DNA of 64,000 nucleotides, taken from Rhodopirellula sp. (GTDB lineage: Bacteria; Planctomycetota; Planctomycetia; Pirellulales; Pirellulaceae). A model generated the notes under the pieces. That model did not search any database, was not told where the DNA came from, and saw only the letters and a list, made by a program, of their open reading frames with translations. This document shows positions 48,854-58,034 of this stretch, piece by piece. Where the stretch lies: NCBI GenBank assembly GCA_002689655.1, contig NZHC01000125.1, positions 1-64,000 of the forward strand, in the 5' to 3' direction. Within the stretch, counting starts at the first letter, position 1, and each line of letters begins with the position of its first letter. Position numbers and translations under genes: made by a program.

Positions 48854-51800
48854 TCAATGATTGAACAAGAACGCAGGGCTGTTAATAAGTGCCCAAGTCA
48901 AGTCTTCGGCAGCAGTCAGTCGGATTCGTTCCAGCTGTTGCGTACTCTGTTTGGCGTCATCTCTGAGCTGAACGAGTTGTGGGTCGTCGACGGTAGGTTG
49001 CGATAGTTCAACCTTTCTTTTTTCAAGTGCGACCAGCGTGGCGTCTGGCGGGACGGCTACTCCCGCCGCAGCCAATCCCTCCTGTGCCTTGCGGATGTCG
49101 CCGTCTGTCTTGGTGACATACTCGTTCAGGAATTCAACGGTTTTCTCATCGCGACGTTCTTTGGGAGTGAGAAGAATCGCAGCAAGAGGTTCAGCGATTC
49201 CCAATGGAATGTTTCCTACCGCTGTCGTGGCGCTAAGCCTGAATCGTCCAAGTGTGTGTTTGGCTGCATTGTGAAATTGATGGATCTTAAATGTAAGGAT
49301 CGAATCGCCTTCGGTTTGCAGTGGTTGGTCGAATTTGAAAGTTGCCCAGTGAAATGTTCCCATCGCCGGTGAGATCGCCCATCCTCGTTGATCGTTGGTT
49401 TTGCCATCGAAAGCCTGGTTGATGTTGAAGCTGGGTTGAGTGAAGTCAGCACGGCCACTGGCGATCTTTACCTTGTTGGATTTTTCAGGGGTTGTCGATA
49501 AGGCCGACAACACTTCCAGTTCTGTTACAACAAAGTTTCCATTGTCGGCAAGTCCTGGACCTTTGGACGGGAGACTTGCATCACTGAGAGTTTCCAGTCG
49601 GATGCCCGTGATGTTGTTCAGTGTGGTCCGTGTCGTGACCGTATAAACAGTTTTTGAGGCATCGCCACTTGCAATGATTGATCTGTCCGGTTGCGGTGTG
49701 AGTACTGCTTTGTTCGTTGAATTTCCAGACTGGTAGGAGAGTGGATGCCATTCAATAGCTTTCTGTTGAGCATTGGCCATCTTGTCAAGTTTCGCCGGTA
49801 TTCTTTCCTTTTCTTTCTCCAAAGCAGCTTTTGCAGCGTTGATCCGGTCCTCGCGTTCCTTGGCAAGCTTTTCCCGCGCAGGCTTAATTGCGTTCGTGTG
49901 GCTCACGATTTTCTCATTCAGTTTTGCTAACTTTGCTTCGCGTATTTTTTCCAATTCCTGGCGGCGTTGTTTCCAATTTGATTCAGCGATGGTGAGTTGC
50001 CCCAAAAGTTCCGCGTGGCTCTCCTTGATGATGTCTTTCATGGCAGCAAATGCTTTCAGTTCAGACGGCTTTGGATAACGTGCAAGAGCCCGTATGAAAA
50101 TTTCTTCGGCCAAGTCATTGTCATCTGGGTGTTCGGCGACAATCTTTTCCAGCACATTCTTTGGGTCGGCAATGGCCGAACCAACCGTAGGGCCGCTCAC
50201 CAAAGCCATGACTGGTCCAAGTTGCAGGTCATAGCTTCGTTCACATTCGCAGGCACTCTCTCGGGCAGGGCGGCCAAGATTCTGAAGAAAACCGTCGGCA
50301 AGCTTTACACCTGAGTCAGTGATGGCCGTTGCACGCGTTCCCTTGGGCATCCCAGGAATGTTGCTGACTGCTCCGGTCAGTGTGTGTACCGCGTCGAAAA
50401 TTACTTCGGCAGGAAGTCGACGCGGCAATGCGTGGGAGTAGTTGAGTGAGTCGTCTTCGTTCAATGCATTCGTCTTGATGCTCAGTTGATACGTTCGGCT
50501 GTTGCAGATCGCACGATGCATTTCGGCGACATTAAAGCCGGACTTCACAAACGAATCCGTCAGGTAGTCAAGCAACTCTGGATTGCTTGCTGGGTTGCCA
50601 GCGCGAATGTCATCGATCGGCTCGATCAAACCGACGCCAAGCATGTAGCCCCATAAACGGTTGACGTAACTTCTTGCAAAATAAGGATTGTCACTGTGCG
50701 TAATCCATGCTGCCAGTTGCTCACGTCTTGTGGCTTCAGGCTTGGGGGCGTGTTGTACGTCAAAAGGAAACTTGGGAGTGACCACTGCATTGGTCTTGGG
50801 ATGTTTGACTTCACCCTGACTTCGGTCAACCACTTTTTCAAACAGAGGCTTGGCGCCTTCAACTGCAGTGCCACCAATTTTTCGTTTTCCTGAGGCAGGA
50901 TCATTCTCAAGGCCGACTTGGGCGAAGAATGCAGACATTTGATAGTACTGATCCTGTGTCCAACGCTCGAAAGGGTGATCGTGGCATTTGTTGCAGTTGA
51001 AACGGATTCCAAGGAACAGGTGAGTGGTATTCTCCATGGTGTTTTCAGGTGTCCGCAGTACTTTGAAGTAAGAAGCGGGCGGGTTGTCATTATTTGAGCC
51101 TGTGGCAGTCAGGACTTGTTCTGCGAAAACATTGTAAGGTCGGTTTTCGGCGATTGCGGTGCGTATCCAATCCCGGAATTTCGTACTGCCCTCGACACCG
51201 AGGAACTTCCGATTGACCTGAAGAAGATCGGCCCATTTGTTAGTCCAGTAGTCAACGTAGGGCTCACTGCCGATCAGATCATCGATGACCCGTGCGCGTT
51301 TTTCGCGGGTGGGCGTCTCGTCCGCAAGGAAGCTTCGAACGTGTTCACTGCTTGGGGGTAAGCCTGTCAGGTCAAGGTGTACGCGTCGCAGAAATGTCGA
51401 ATCATCGCACATTCCACTTGGAATGACTTTTACTCTCTGCCACTTGTCAGAAACCAGTCTGTCGATGTCACTCCATTGCTCGACCGACACGGTCTTGTAG
51501 CCCTCCCGTTCGCCCATCACCGTTAGTGTCGTTGCTGCATAGGCACCTTCGTATCGAGCCAGAATCGCAGCTTCGCCACGTCGTATCGCAGAGAGCAGAC
51601 CATTCTTGTCCACGCTTGCCGTTTCGGTGTTACCGCTTTCGATGAATGCTTCTTGTGTCACGTCACGTTGATCACCGTTTTCATAGTGCGCGATCACTCT
51701 GACTTGTTGTTCTGCATCAGTGCGTTGCACGACAGGATTAATTGGGAAAATCTCGATACGAGTGACTCGAGGGGAATCGAGATTCAGTTGGCTTCCATCG

Positions 51801-54022
51801 GCGATCCATCGTTGCAAAACTGTGTGGTAGGGATCCCCTTTTGCCATCAAGACTCCACCTTGGTGCGGCGACAGGCCAAGCGGTTTGCGTAGCATTAGTG
51901 ATTCATCTGGCGAAGCCGGGTTTATCCGGCGAGCAGCGAGATCGTCCGTGAGTGCTCGAAGGTCATAAACTGGGTCGTAGCCGCGGAGCGAAAGTTTGAA
52001 ACCATTCTTGCCTTTCTGAGCTCCATGGCAGGTTCCTTGGTTGCAGCCAAGCCGGCTGAGGATCGGTCCGACATCACGAATGAAATCAACCGCTCCATGA
52101 TCTGCTGCTCCAGTTTCTTCCGGAGTGATACCCTTAGCAATCATGTCGATCTTGGATGTGAGGCCACCGTAACTGATGGCGATTCTTCCTGTGCCGTTAC
52201 CGGCAGCACGAAGAATTCCTCTCGGGGTAATCGTGGCCCACGAAGGGATTTTGATGTTGGCAGTGCGTGTGATATCGCGAGTGCTGTCATCATTCATTAC
52301 TGCCGTGATGACAAGCTGGGTGTAGGCATACGGCGAATTCAGCTTGATTTGGCTTGGGCTGATGAGTAGCTTGGCAACTTCTTGGGTCTGGGCGTCTTGG
52401 GTCGTGTCGTCCAGGGTTGTATCCACGGATGATGGATTCGTTTTGGTTTGGATTTCAAGTTTCGTTTGCCATGTCTTGGCATTGAAACGCGAGGTCGCCA
52501 GCTTGGCATCATCGGCCACTTTGGAAACATCAAATGTCCCGGTTAGCTTTCCATCAACATCAAGCCGACGTATTTTTCCGTCCGCAGCAGCAATCAGCAA
52601 AGCATCATCTTTACCGAATGCGATCGCAAAGACTGCTGCATTGTCGATTGAGAATTTGCTGAGTTCCGTGATTTTCGAGTTGAGGTGATTCTCAAGTTGC
52701 TTCTTTTCGTCGGCGTTTCGGTCAGCGACCCGCTTGGCTTGGATTTTTTTCAGTTCGGGAGAAATCTCACTCGAAAAATCGTATTTCCAAACTCGAATTT
52801 CACTTTTACCGTCGAGTGTTGCTGCAGCTGCCAAGCGTGTCGCATCGGAGTTGATGGAAACACTGGAAATGCGTCCTGGTAACGCGGGGAATTTTCGAAC
52901 CAGATTCGCGTCGTCTCCGATCTTGCGAGCCGTTTGGCGAAAGACGCGGTAGACCTTGGCAATACCATCAGCACCGCCTACGAAAATTTCGTTTCGCTCA
53001 GGATGCGCCTTTACACTGCTCAAGCCTCCCGACAGGGCGCCCGGTGTGATCGAGGTAATGTTGTCGATGAATCGTTCGGTTTCTACTTCGGTAAGTTTGC
53101 AGGACATATCTCGAGCGACAGAGATGACATGCTTTCCATCCGGTGTGAACGCAGTATCGCGTACCCAGTCATTGTGTGCCCCCTGGAAAAGAATCTGTTC
53201 GCCGGAACTCGTGTCGATCGCGCGAACGACATTGTCGGTGGCTCCAAAAGCAAGCTTGCTGCCATCCGGTGACCAACTTGCGCCGCATAGTGCGTCGTAG
53301 GTGACCGATCGCGAAAGATTCAATTCACTTGTTTCAATGTCCCAGATTTGAACCTCGCCTCGCACTGCTGGAGTTCCGCCAACGGCAGCCAGGCGTTTAC
53401 CATCTGGAGAGAATCTTACCGTGTTGATTCTCGGGCTCATCCCTACTAATCGAGAAATGCGTTTGCCGGTAGACGAATCTAAAATGATCACCTCGTGAAA
53501 ACCCGCGGCAGCGATCTTACGGCCGTCCGGGGATACATCGATTGATGCAAGCGATGGCTGGCCGATGTAAACCGGCGGATTATCAGGTGTGTATTTTGGT
53601 CCTTCATCAGCGACTGAATCATTCTTTGCGCCCTGAAGAATCCAATTCCGTATTATTTCGAGTTCGGTCTCGTTAAGTGGACTGAACGGTTCGTCGGGCA
53701 TTTCTGCGTGGCCATCGACCGGTGTTATCTGTTGAATTAGATAGCTAGCGTCGGGTTTCCCCGGAACCACTGCTGTTTGGGCTGTCTCACCACCCTTTAG
53801 CATGGAATCGAAGTCGGTCATCAAGTAAGAACCAAGTTGTTTGGCGCCTTGGTGGCAACCGTAGCAGTGTTGGCTGAAGATGGGCTCTACGTCGTTGGTG
53901 AAACTGACAGCCAAGTTCGATGGTGCGTCTGGCTCTGCTGGTTCCTCCGCAAGCAGACAGGGCGTGAGCAGTAGAGTGCAATACAAAGCTGCGATGAAAT
54001 GACGGTCGATTTTGTGGAGCAC
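48854..54022 (-). CDS. Giant PSCyt1-WD40-Ig-DUF1549-DUF1553 protein
   Basis: Order from a GTG at 54022 (1722 residues): signal segment (FIAALYCTLLLTPCLLAEE), PSCyt1 with CYGCH at 53-57, WD40-type repeats (about 115-560, e.g. VSPDGRKIAAAG, FSPDGKRLAAVG, WSPDGSKLAFGA), an Ig-like domain (SPSQIKLNSPYAYTQ), a second haem-like motif CNQGTCH near 657 (CX4CH), another Ig-like domain, DUF1549 (DSTFLRRVHLDLTGLPPSS, CNKCHDHPFE near 1012), DUF1553 (SYVNRLWGYMLGVGL), then a C-terminal charged coiled coil (RQELEKIREAKLAKLNEK) with a further beta domain. The frame is open to 54256, which would add 78 residues including another hydrophobic stretch, so the start is uncertain. Function unknown; it is operonic with the DUF1501 gene. 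Confidence 0.88.
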   Translation of the reverse strand: MLHKIDRHFIAALYCTLLLTPCLLAEEPAEPDAPSNLAVSFTNDVEPIFSQHCYGCHQGAKQLGSYLMTDFDSMLKGGETAQTAVVPGKPDASYLIQQITPVDGHAEMPDEPFSPLNETELEIIRNWILQGAKNDSVADEGPKYTPDNPPVYIGQPSLASIDVSPDGRKIAAAGFHEVIILDSSTGKRISRLVGMSPRINTVRFSPDGKRLAAVGGTPAVRGEVQIWDIETSELNLSRSVTYDALCGASWSPDGSKLAFGATDNVVRAIDTSSGEQILFQGAHNDWVRDTAFTPDGKHVISVARDMSCKLTEVETERFIDNITSITPGALSGGLSSVKAHPERNEIFVGGADGIAKVYRVFRQTARKIGDDANLVRKFPALPGRISSVSINSDATRLAAAATLDGKSEIRVWKYDFSSEISPELKKIQAKRVADRNADEKKQLENHLNSKITELSKFSIDNAAVFAIAFGKDDALLIAAADGKIRRLDVDGKLTGTFDVSKVADDAKLATSRFNAKTWQTKLEIQTKTNPSSVDTTLDDTTQDAQTQEVAKLLISPSQIKLNSPYAYTQLVITAVMNDDSTRDITRTANIKIPSWATITPRGILRAAGNGTGRIAISYGGLTSKIDMIAKGITPEETGAADHGAVDFIRDVGPILSRLGCNQGTCHGAQKGKNGFKLSLRGYDPVYDLRALTDDLAARRINPASPDESLMLRKPLGLSPHQGGVLMAKGDPYHTVLQRWIADGSQLNLDSPRVTRIEIFPINPVVQRTDAEQQVRVIAHYENGDQRDVTQEAFIESGNTETASVDKNGLLSAIRRGEAAILARYEGAYAATTLTVMGEREGYKTVSVEQWSDIDRLVSDKWQRVKVIPSGMCDDSTFLRRVHLDLTGLPPSSEHVRSFLADETPTREKRARVIDDLIGSEPYVDYWTNKWADLLQVNRKFLGVEGSTKFRDWIRTAIAENRPYNVFAEQVLTATGSNNDNPPASYFKVLRTPENTMENTTHLFLGIRFNCNKCHDHPFERWTQDQYYQMSAFFAQVGLENDPASGKRKIGGTAVEGAKPLFEKVVDRSQGEVKHPKTNAVVTPKFPFDVQHAPKPEATRREQLAAWITHSDNPYFARSYVNRLWGYMLGVGLIEPIDDIRAGNPASNPELLDYLTDSFVKSGFNVAEMHRAICNSRTYQLSIKTNALNEDDSLNYSHALPRRLPAEVIFDAVHTLTGAVSNIPGMPKGTRATAITDSGVKLADGFLQNLGRPARESACECERSYDLQLGPVMALVSGPTVGSAIADPKNVLEKIVAEHPDDNDLAEEIFIRALARYPKPSELKAFAAMKDIIKESHAELLGQLTIAESNWKQRRQELEKIREAKLAKLNEKIVSHTNAIKPAREKLAKEREDRINAAKAALEKEKERIPAKLDKMANAQQKAIEWHPLSYQSGNSTNKAVLTPQPDRSIIASGDASKTVYTVTTRTTLNNITGIRLETLSDASLPSKGPGLADNGNFVVTELEVLSALSTTPEKSNKVKIASGRADFTQPSFNINQAFDGKTNDQRGWAISPAMGTFHWATFKFDQPLQTEGDSILTFKIHQFHNAAKHTLGRFRLSATTAVGNIPLGIAEPLAAILLTPKERRDEKTVEFLNEYVTKTDGDIRKAQEGLAAAGVAVPPDATLVALEKRKVELSQPTVDDPQLVQLRDDAKQSTQQLERIRLTAAEDLTWALINSPAFLFNH

Positions 54023-54562
54023 GATGGAGACTCTCGGATGTAAATTCAATTTCTTATGAGCAAGAAGGAGTGATAACTTTGTGTCGAAATACGACCAAGG
54101 GTCGGTTCGGTCCGAAGTTTCCAGGCTGTCGGTGGAAGGGACCACACTGCTGAACTCAAGTAGGAAACATGAAGTTAGTAACAAAGCCAATCCAACAGCA
54201 ATGGGCTGTGCTGTGGGTAGCCCGGAAATGGGCGGGCGGGCGTGCAGAAAAACCACCGCGGCGATTCGCCGGTAAATGACTCATCTTTCTTCCTTAATAG
54301 CCTAATGTTGGTACTGGTTTCAGTCAAACTCTTAGGCCGTCCAACAGAGTTTTTGCTGTGCCTTTCTTTCCGTGCTGCCTCTTGTTTGCCAGACGTGCGG
54401 TTCTGAGTATCGAAGAATCCCATGTTTAGCAAGGTTTTTCGTGTTCCGCTGACATCGGTATTCGACCCACTACGGGGAGGCATCGCGGGAAGCTATGCTA
54501 AGGATGGGACTGCGACAACGACCAACGCCGGTCGCCCCTCATCACGATGTGGATCTCTGCCT

Positions 54563-55879
54563 ATGCGCTCCGTTTGGCTCGACTTGACCCTCGAGAATCA
54601 ATGTGTCCTTGTGGCGGTGTTTGGATTGTTCGGCGGAGCATTCGCCAACTGGATGATTTATCGGTTTGCTTACTTTAATCCTCGTCCCATTTCTCCTTGG
54701 GGACCGAGTCCTGATGCTGCGACTGCTCGTACATTCTGGGATCGGTTGCCCGTCATTGGATGGTGCTTTCTTCGGCGTGAATCAAAATTTCACGGCACTG
54801 GGTTTTGGATTCGGCCTCTAATGATTGAGTTGGGGACTGCGATGTCACTTGTGTGGCTCTTTCAATTTGAAACACACAGCGGCGAACTCTTGCCAGCAAG
54901 AATGAGGCTTGCTGAGGTTCTGACAGATTTCGCGCCTTACGCGAACACTCTCTTTTTTGCTCATTCGATTCTTTTCATTCTCATGGTGGCAGCGACCTTC
55001 ATTGATTTTGATGAAAGGATCATTCCTGACATGATTACCATTCCAGGTACGCTGTTGGGTTTGCTGTTTGCAGCCACTTTGATAACGGGAACCGATGACG
55101 GTTCAGAGACCCTTTCATTCCTGCCGACGATCAGTTTCTTGCAGAATGGTGAGATCGCTGTCTACCGGCCTGCCACGTTCGATGCACCATGGTTCAGCGG
55201 GGACCCGAGTTGGGCTGGTGAACGTGGCTTATTGTGGGGCTTGGGAATTTGGACTGCTTGGTGTTTTGCATTGTGCGACAGACGATGGAGTGGTGCGATT
55301 TTGCGACGTCGCGGTTTGAAACGTACTGTCCAGCATTTTTTGAACGGGCTTTTTCATCACCAATTCTGGAAGGTTCTGTTTGGATTGTGGATCGTCGGTT
55401 GTGGCATCTTAGCGTCTGTTTGGGGTATTGGCGAACAGCATTGGAACGGTCTCTTCACTGCCTTGGTGGGGCTCGCTGCTGGCGGTGGTGCCATTTGGTC
55501 AATTCGCATCGTTGCAAGTTGGGCTTTGCGGATTGAGGCCATGGGGTTTGGTGATGTTACATTAATGGCGATGATTGGCGCTTTTGTGGGATGGCAAGCC
55601 GTGTTGATCGCGTTTTTTCTGTCACCCTTTGCAGCGATCGCCATCGTTCTGATTCGCTACGTAATCACAAGCGATACGCAGACGCCTTATGGACCCTATT
55701 TGTGCGCGGGAACGATGTTGACGATCGTGTTTTGGGATAGTGTCTATCAGGATTGGATGCGAGCGAATCTGTTGATGTTTGGCTCAACTTTACTTTGGCT
55801 CTGCATTGCCATGCTGGGGCTGATGGCATTCATGCTTTTCGTCTGGCGTTTAATCAAAACAGCGTTGTTCTATCGTTGA
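54563..55879 (+). CDS. A24-type prepilin peptidase
   Basis: Membrane aspartyl peptidase that processes type IV prepilin-like leaders. Eight or so hydrophobic segments are visible. The catalytic Asp motifs are DFDERIIPDMITIP and GFGDVTLMAMIGAF (GxGD). The N-terminal domain (FGLFGGAFANWMIYR) resembles PilD/ComC, but a ~150-residue insert separates it from the second Asp, and the zinc CxxC pair is absent. The ATG at 54563 gives 438 residues; the frame is open 47 codons upstream. No pilin or secretion ATPase gene is adjacent. Confidence 0.88.
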   Translation: MRSVWLDLTLENQCVLVAVFGLFGGAFANWMIYRFAYFNPRPISPWGPSPDAATARTFWDRLPVIGWCFLRRESKFHGTGFWIRPLMIELGTAMSLVWLFQFETHSGELLPARMRLAEVLTDFAPYANTLFFAHSILFILMVAATFIDFDERIIPDMITIPGTLLGLLFAATLITGTDDGSETLSFLPTISFLQNGEIAVYRPATFDAPWFSGDPSWAGERGLLWGLGIWTAWCFALCDRRWSGAILRRRGLKRTVQHFLNGLFHHQFWKVLFGLWIVGCGILASVWGIGEQHWNGLFTALVGLAAGGGAIWSIRIVASWALRIEAMGFGDVTLMAMIGAFVGWQAVLIAFFLSPFAAIAIVLIRYVITSDTQTPYGPYLCAGTMLTIVFWDSVYQDWMRANLLMFGSTLLWLCIAMLGLMAFMLFVWRLIKTALFYR

Positions 55880-56181
55880 ATGAGTGGCACGCTGTTGTTT
55901 CGTTGGTGCTACCTCTAAAGGGGCAAGCCAGGCTGCTTGGTGGTGAAGCTCCACAGGGCACTCCGGAGTGTCGATCAGCATTAAGGTCCTACAAGGTTGC
56001 TGCATCGGAAGGCTGGAATCGGCACTAGTCAGATTCATTCTTATACTGACTTTGGAAATGAACCTGAAACACGTTCAGGCATTTGCCATTACTGCAAAAA
56101 TAGAGTCGCTCGAATAGATAAGGCTTCTCAGTTAATCGCAACATTTTGGTGGAGTTTTCAGCTCAGTTTGCTGCCTCTAGC
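55880..56181. other. Convergent intergenic region
   Basis: 302 bases between the stops of the prepilin peptidase (+) and YTV protein (-). No T-tract terminator or gene was identified. Confidence 0.4.
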
Positions 56182-57708
56182 TCAATCATCCGGGGTGTTT
56201 TTGCTCCCAGAGCGATCGTCCCCTGAACCCTGAGCAGGCGGAAGAAGTTCTTCTTCAGTCTTAATTCCTGCGTCCGTTTTGACACCCGTCGCGTCTGATT
56301 CTCTGGTGGGTTCTCCTATCTCGATCTTTTGCATTCGTGTTCGAGGTGCATCTTCTCCTGCCGGAGCAAATGTAGTGCTGGGTTGCAGGACCGAACTGCC
56401 TAACGCTGGCGCAGCTTTACCCGCAGTTGTGCCAGCGTTTTCGGGTGTTCCAAACGATGAATACCCGCTAACAACTGCGGCTCCAAACGGGTCAGTGTAG
56501 GAAAGAGGAACACGTTGCACGACCGGTTTCGGCACCATAATGGTTTCCGTGTAGGGGATGTACTTTTGACGTGTGACAGGTTTCATGACGGTTTTTGTGA
56601 ACGCCTCTTGCTCGTAGTATTTCACTTCTATCGGTTGCGTTCTGGTTTCGTAGATTGTGCGAGTCGTCTGAACAGGTACCTTTCGGACTCTCTCCTCACT
56701 GACCCAACGTTGCTGTTCAACAGGTACCTTGCGGGTGATGGTCTCTGTGATTGGACGTTGAACGGTGTAAGGCACCTTCCGTACTTGTGTTGTTGCAACC
56801 ATGCGTGTTGTTTGGACGGGCACTTTTTGCGTGACCATTTCTGTTTGCATCCGTTGGATCTTAACCGGTACTTGCTGCGAAACGACTTCGGTCTGCATGG
56901 TTTGCACCTGCACTGGAACTTGGACTTGCTGTACCTGTGGTACGTAACTGGTCTTTGCTACCTGCTGGGTAATCAGGTTAGGGCGGTGCCTGTATTGGGT
57001 TTGTACGGTTGGCGGGGTTGTTTGTGGTGTCCAAATCAGGCCGCTGTTGTTCCCGTAGGCATCGCGTGCATAGTTCAATGAGTACGAGGTGCGACCAGGT
57101 TGCACGACTTGCTGTGCAACATAACCGCCTTGATCAACTGTCTGTGTTTGCATCGTCGTTACCGGACGCAGCGAAGTGTACTGCTGCGTCTGGTACTGGG
57201 TTTGTACAACTGGCCGCTGAACCGTATAGCTCTGGGTCTGGTACTGTGTCTCAACCACGGGCCTCTGGACGGCGTATTGCTGTTCCTGGTAACTGGTTTC
57301 CACAACAGGCTTGTATGTGGTGTACTGCTCTTCTCGCTCTGCCGTTTCTGTCACGTACTTCGTTTGGGTTACGGTTTCATCTCGATAACTTGTTTCGGTT
57401 ACGGATTTCCATACGGTGTAACGCTCCTCTCGATAGCTCGTTTCTACGATCGGTTTAGCTACCTTGTACTCACGCTGCTCGGTTCGTGTTTTCATGACTG
57501 GTCGATAGCCAGTAACCTCCTGCGGCACATATTCGGTTTCGTAGGAGAGCCGATACTTTTGAACGGTCTGGGGTTGCATCACCGTTTCGCACTGCAATCT
57601 AGAAGTGGGCTCGAAGCAGAAACCCTCTTGAGCATGGGCGGGCAATGAAACTGCCTGCAGGATGCATGCAGTAAAAACGAAAGTTTTTGCGTTCAATGGA
57701 CAGGTCAT
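56182..57708 (-). CDS. YTV-repeat secreted protein
   Basis: 508 residues from the ATG at 57708 (a frame 12 codons longer is open). A signal peptide (FVFTACILQAVSLPAHA) is followed by YTV repeats, the planctomycete family rich in Y, T, V, Q and R: units like VVETSYQEQQYAVQRP and VVETQYQTQSYTVQRP recur about a dozen times (about 60-150), with later units ending QQVPVKIQRMQTE. The C-terminal ~120 residues are low complexity. Only one Cys pair is near the N-terminus. Such proteins are considered cell-surface or wall components of planctomycetes; this role is family-based. Confidence 0.88.
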   Translation of the reverse strand: MTCPLNAKTFVFTACILQAVSLPAHAQEGFCFEPTSRLQCETVMQPQTVQKYRLSYETEYVPQEVTGYRPVMKTRTEQREYKVAKPIVETSYREERYTVWKSVTETSYRDETVTQTKYVTETAEREEQYTTYKPVVETSYQEQQYAVQRPVVETQYQTQSYTVQRPVVQTQYQTQQYTSLRPVTTMQTQTVDQGGYVAQQVVQPGRTSYSLNYARDAYGNNSGLIWTPQTTPPTVQTQYRHRPNLITQQVAKTSYVPQVQQVQVPVQVQTMQTEVVSQQVPVKIQRMQTEMVTQKVPVQTTRMVATTQVRKVPYTVQRPITETITRKVPVEQQRWVSEERVRKVPVQTTRTIYETRTQPIEVKYYEQEAFTKTVMKPVTRQKYIPYTETIMVPKPVVQRVPLSYTDPFGAAVVSGYSSFGTPENAGTTAGKAAPALGSSVLQPSTTFAPAGEDAPRTRMQKIEIGEPTRESDATGVKTDAGIKTEEELLPPAQGSGDDRSGSKNTPDD

Positions 57709-58034
57709 AGCTGTGCTGCAAAGCCGAGTTCGAAGAGAAGACAAGAAACGATTAGTAAGGGGGAGCGATCACTCTGAGCAAAGTCCTATCGCTCCTGGAT
57801 CACTGCTTACCAATCAAAGCGTACGCAAGGCTTTAGGGAAATGTAGAAAAAACCTGCGAAAAACGCAGCTTTTGAGCGTAGTACGCCGCAAAAAACTCCC
57901 CATTCTTCCCCTGTTGTTTATTTGCCGCTACATCCGTTGTCTTTTCACAACACCGGACAGTTTGGCATTTTTGAGTAGGAAGATCCCTTCGGGAGCTGGC
58001 CGCGGATGAGCATGTTTGCTCTGGTCCTGATGAT
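57709..58034. other. Intergenic region upstream of YTV gene
   Basis: 326 bases between the SecA-like stop and the YTV start. No terminator with a T-tract was seen; it presumably holds the YTV promoter. Confidence 0.35.

Noticed and set aside
56515-57648. Plus-strand ORFs with repeated Leu/His/Asn-rich sequence opposite the YTV gene
   Set aside because: The repetitiveness is the mirror of YTV repeats; no signal or ribosome site.
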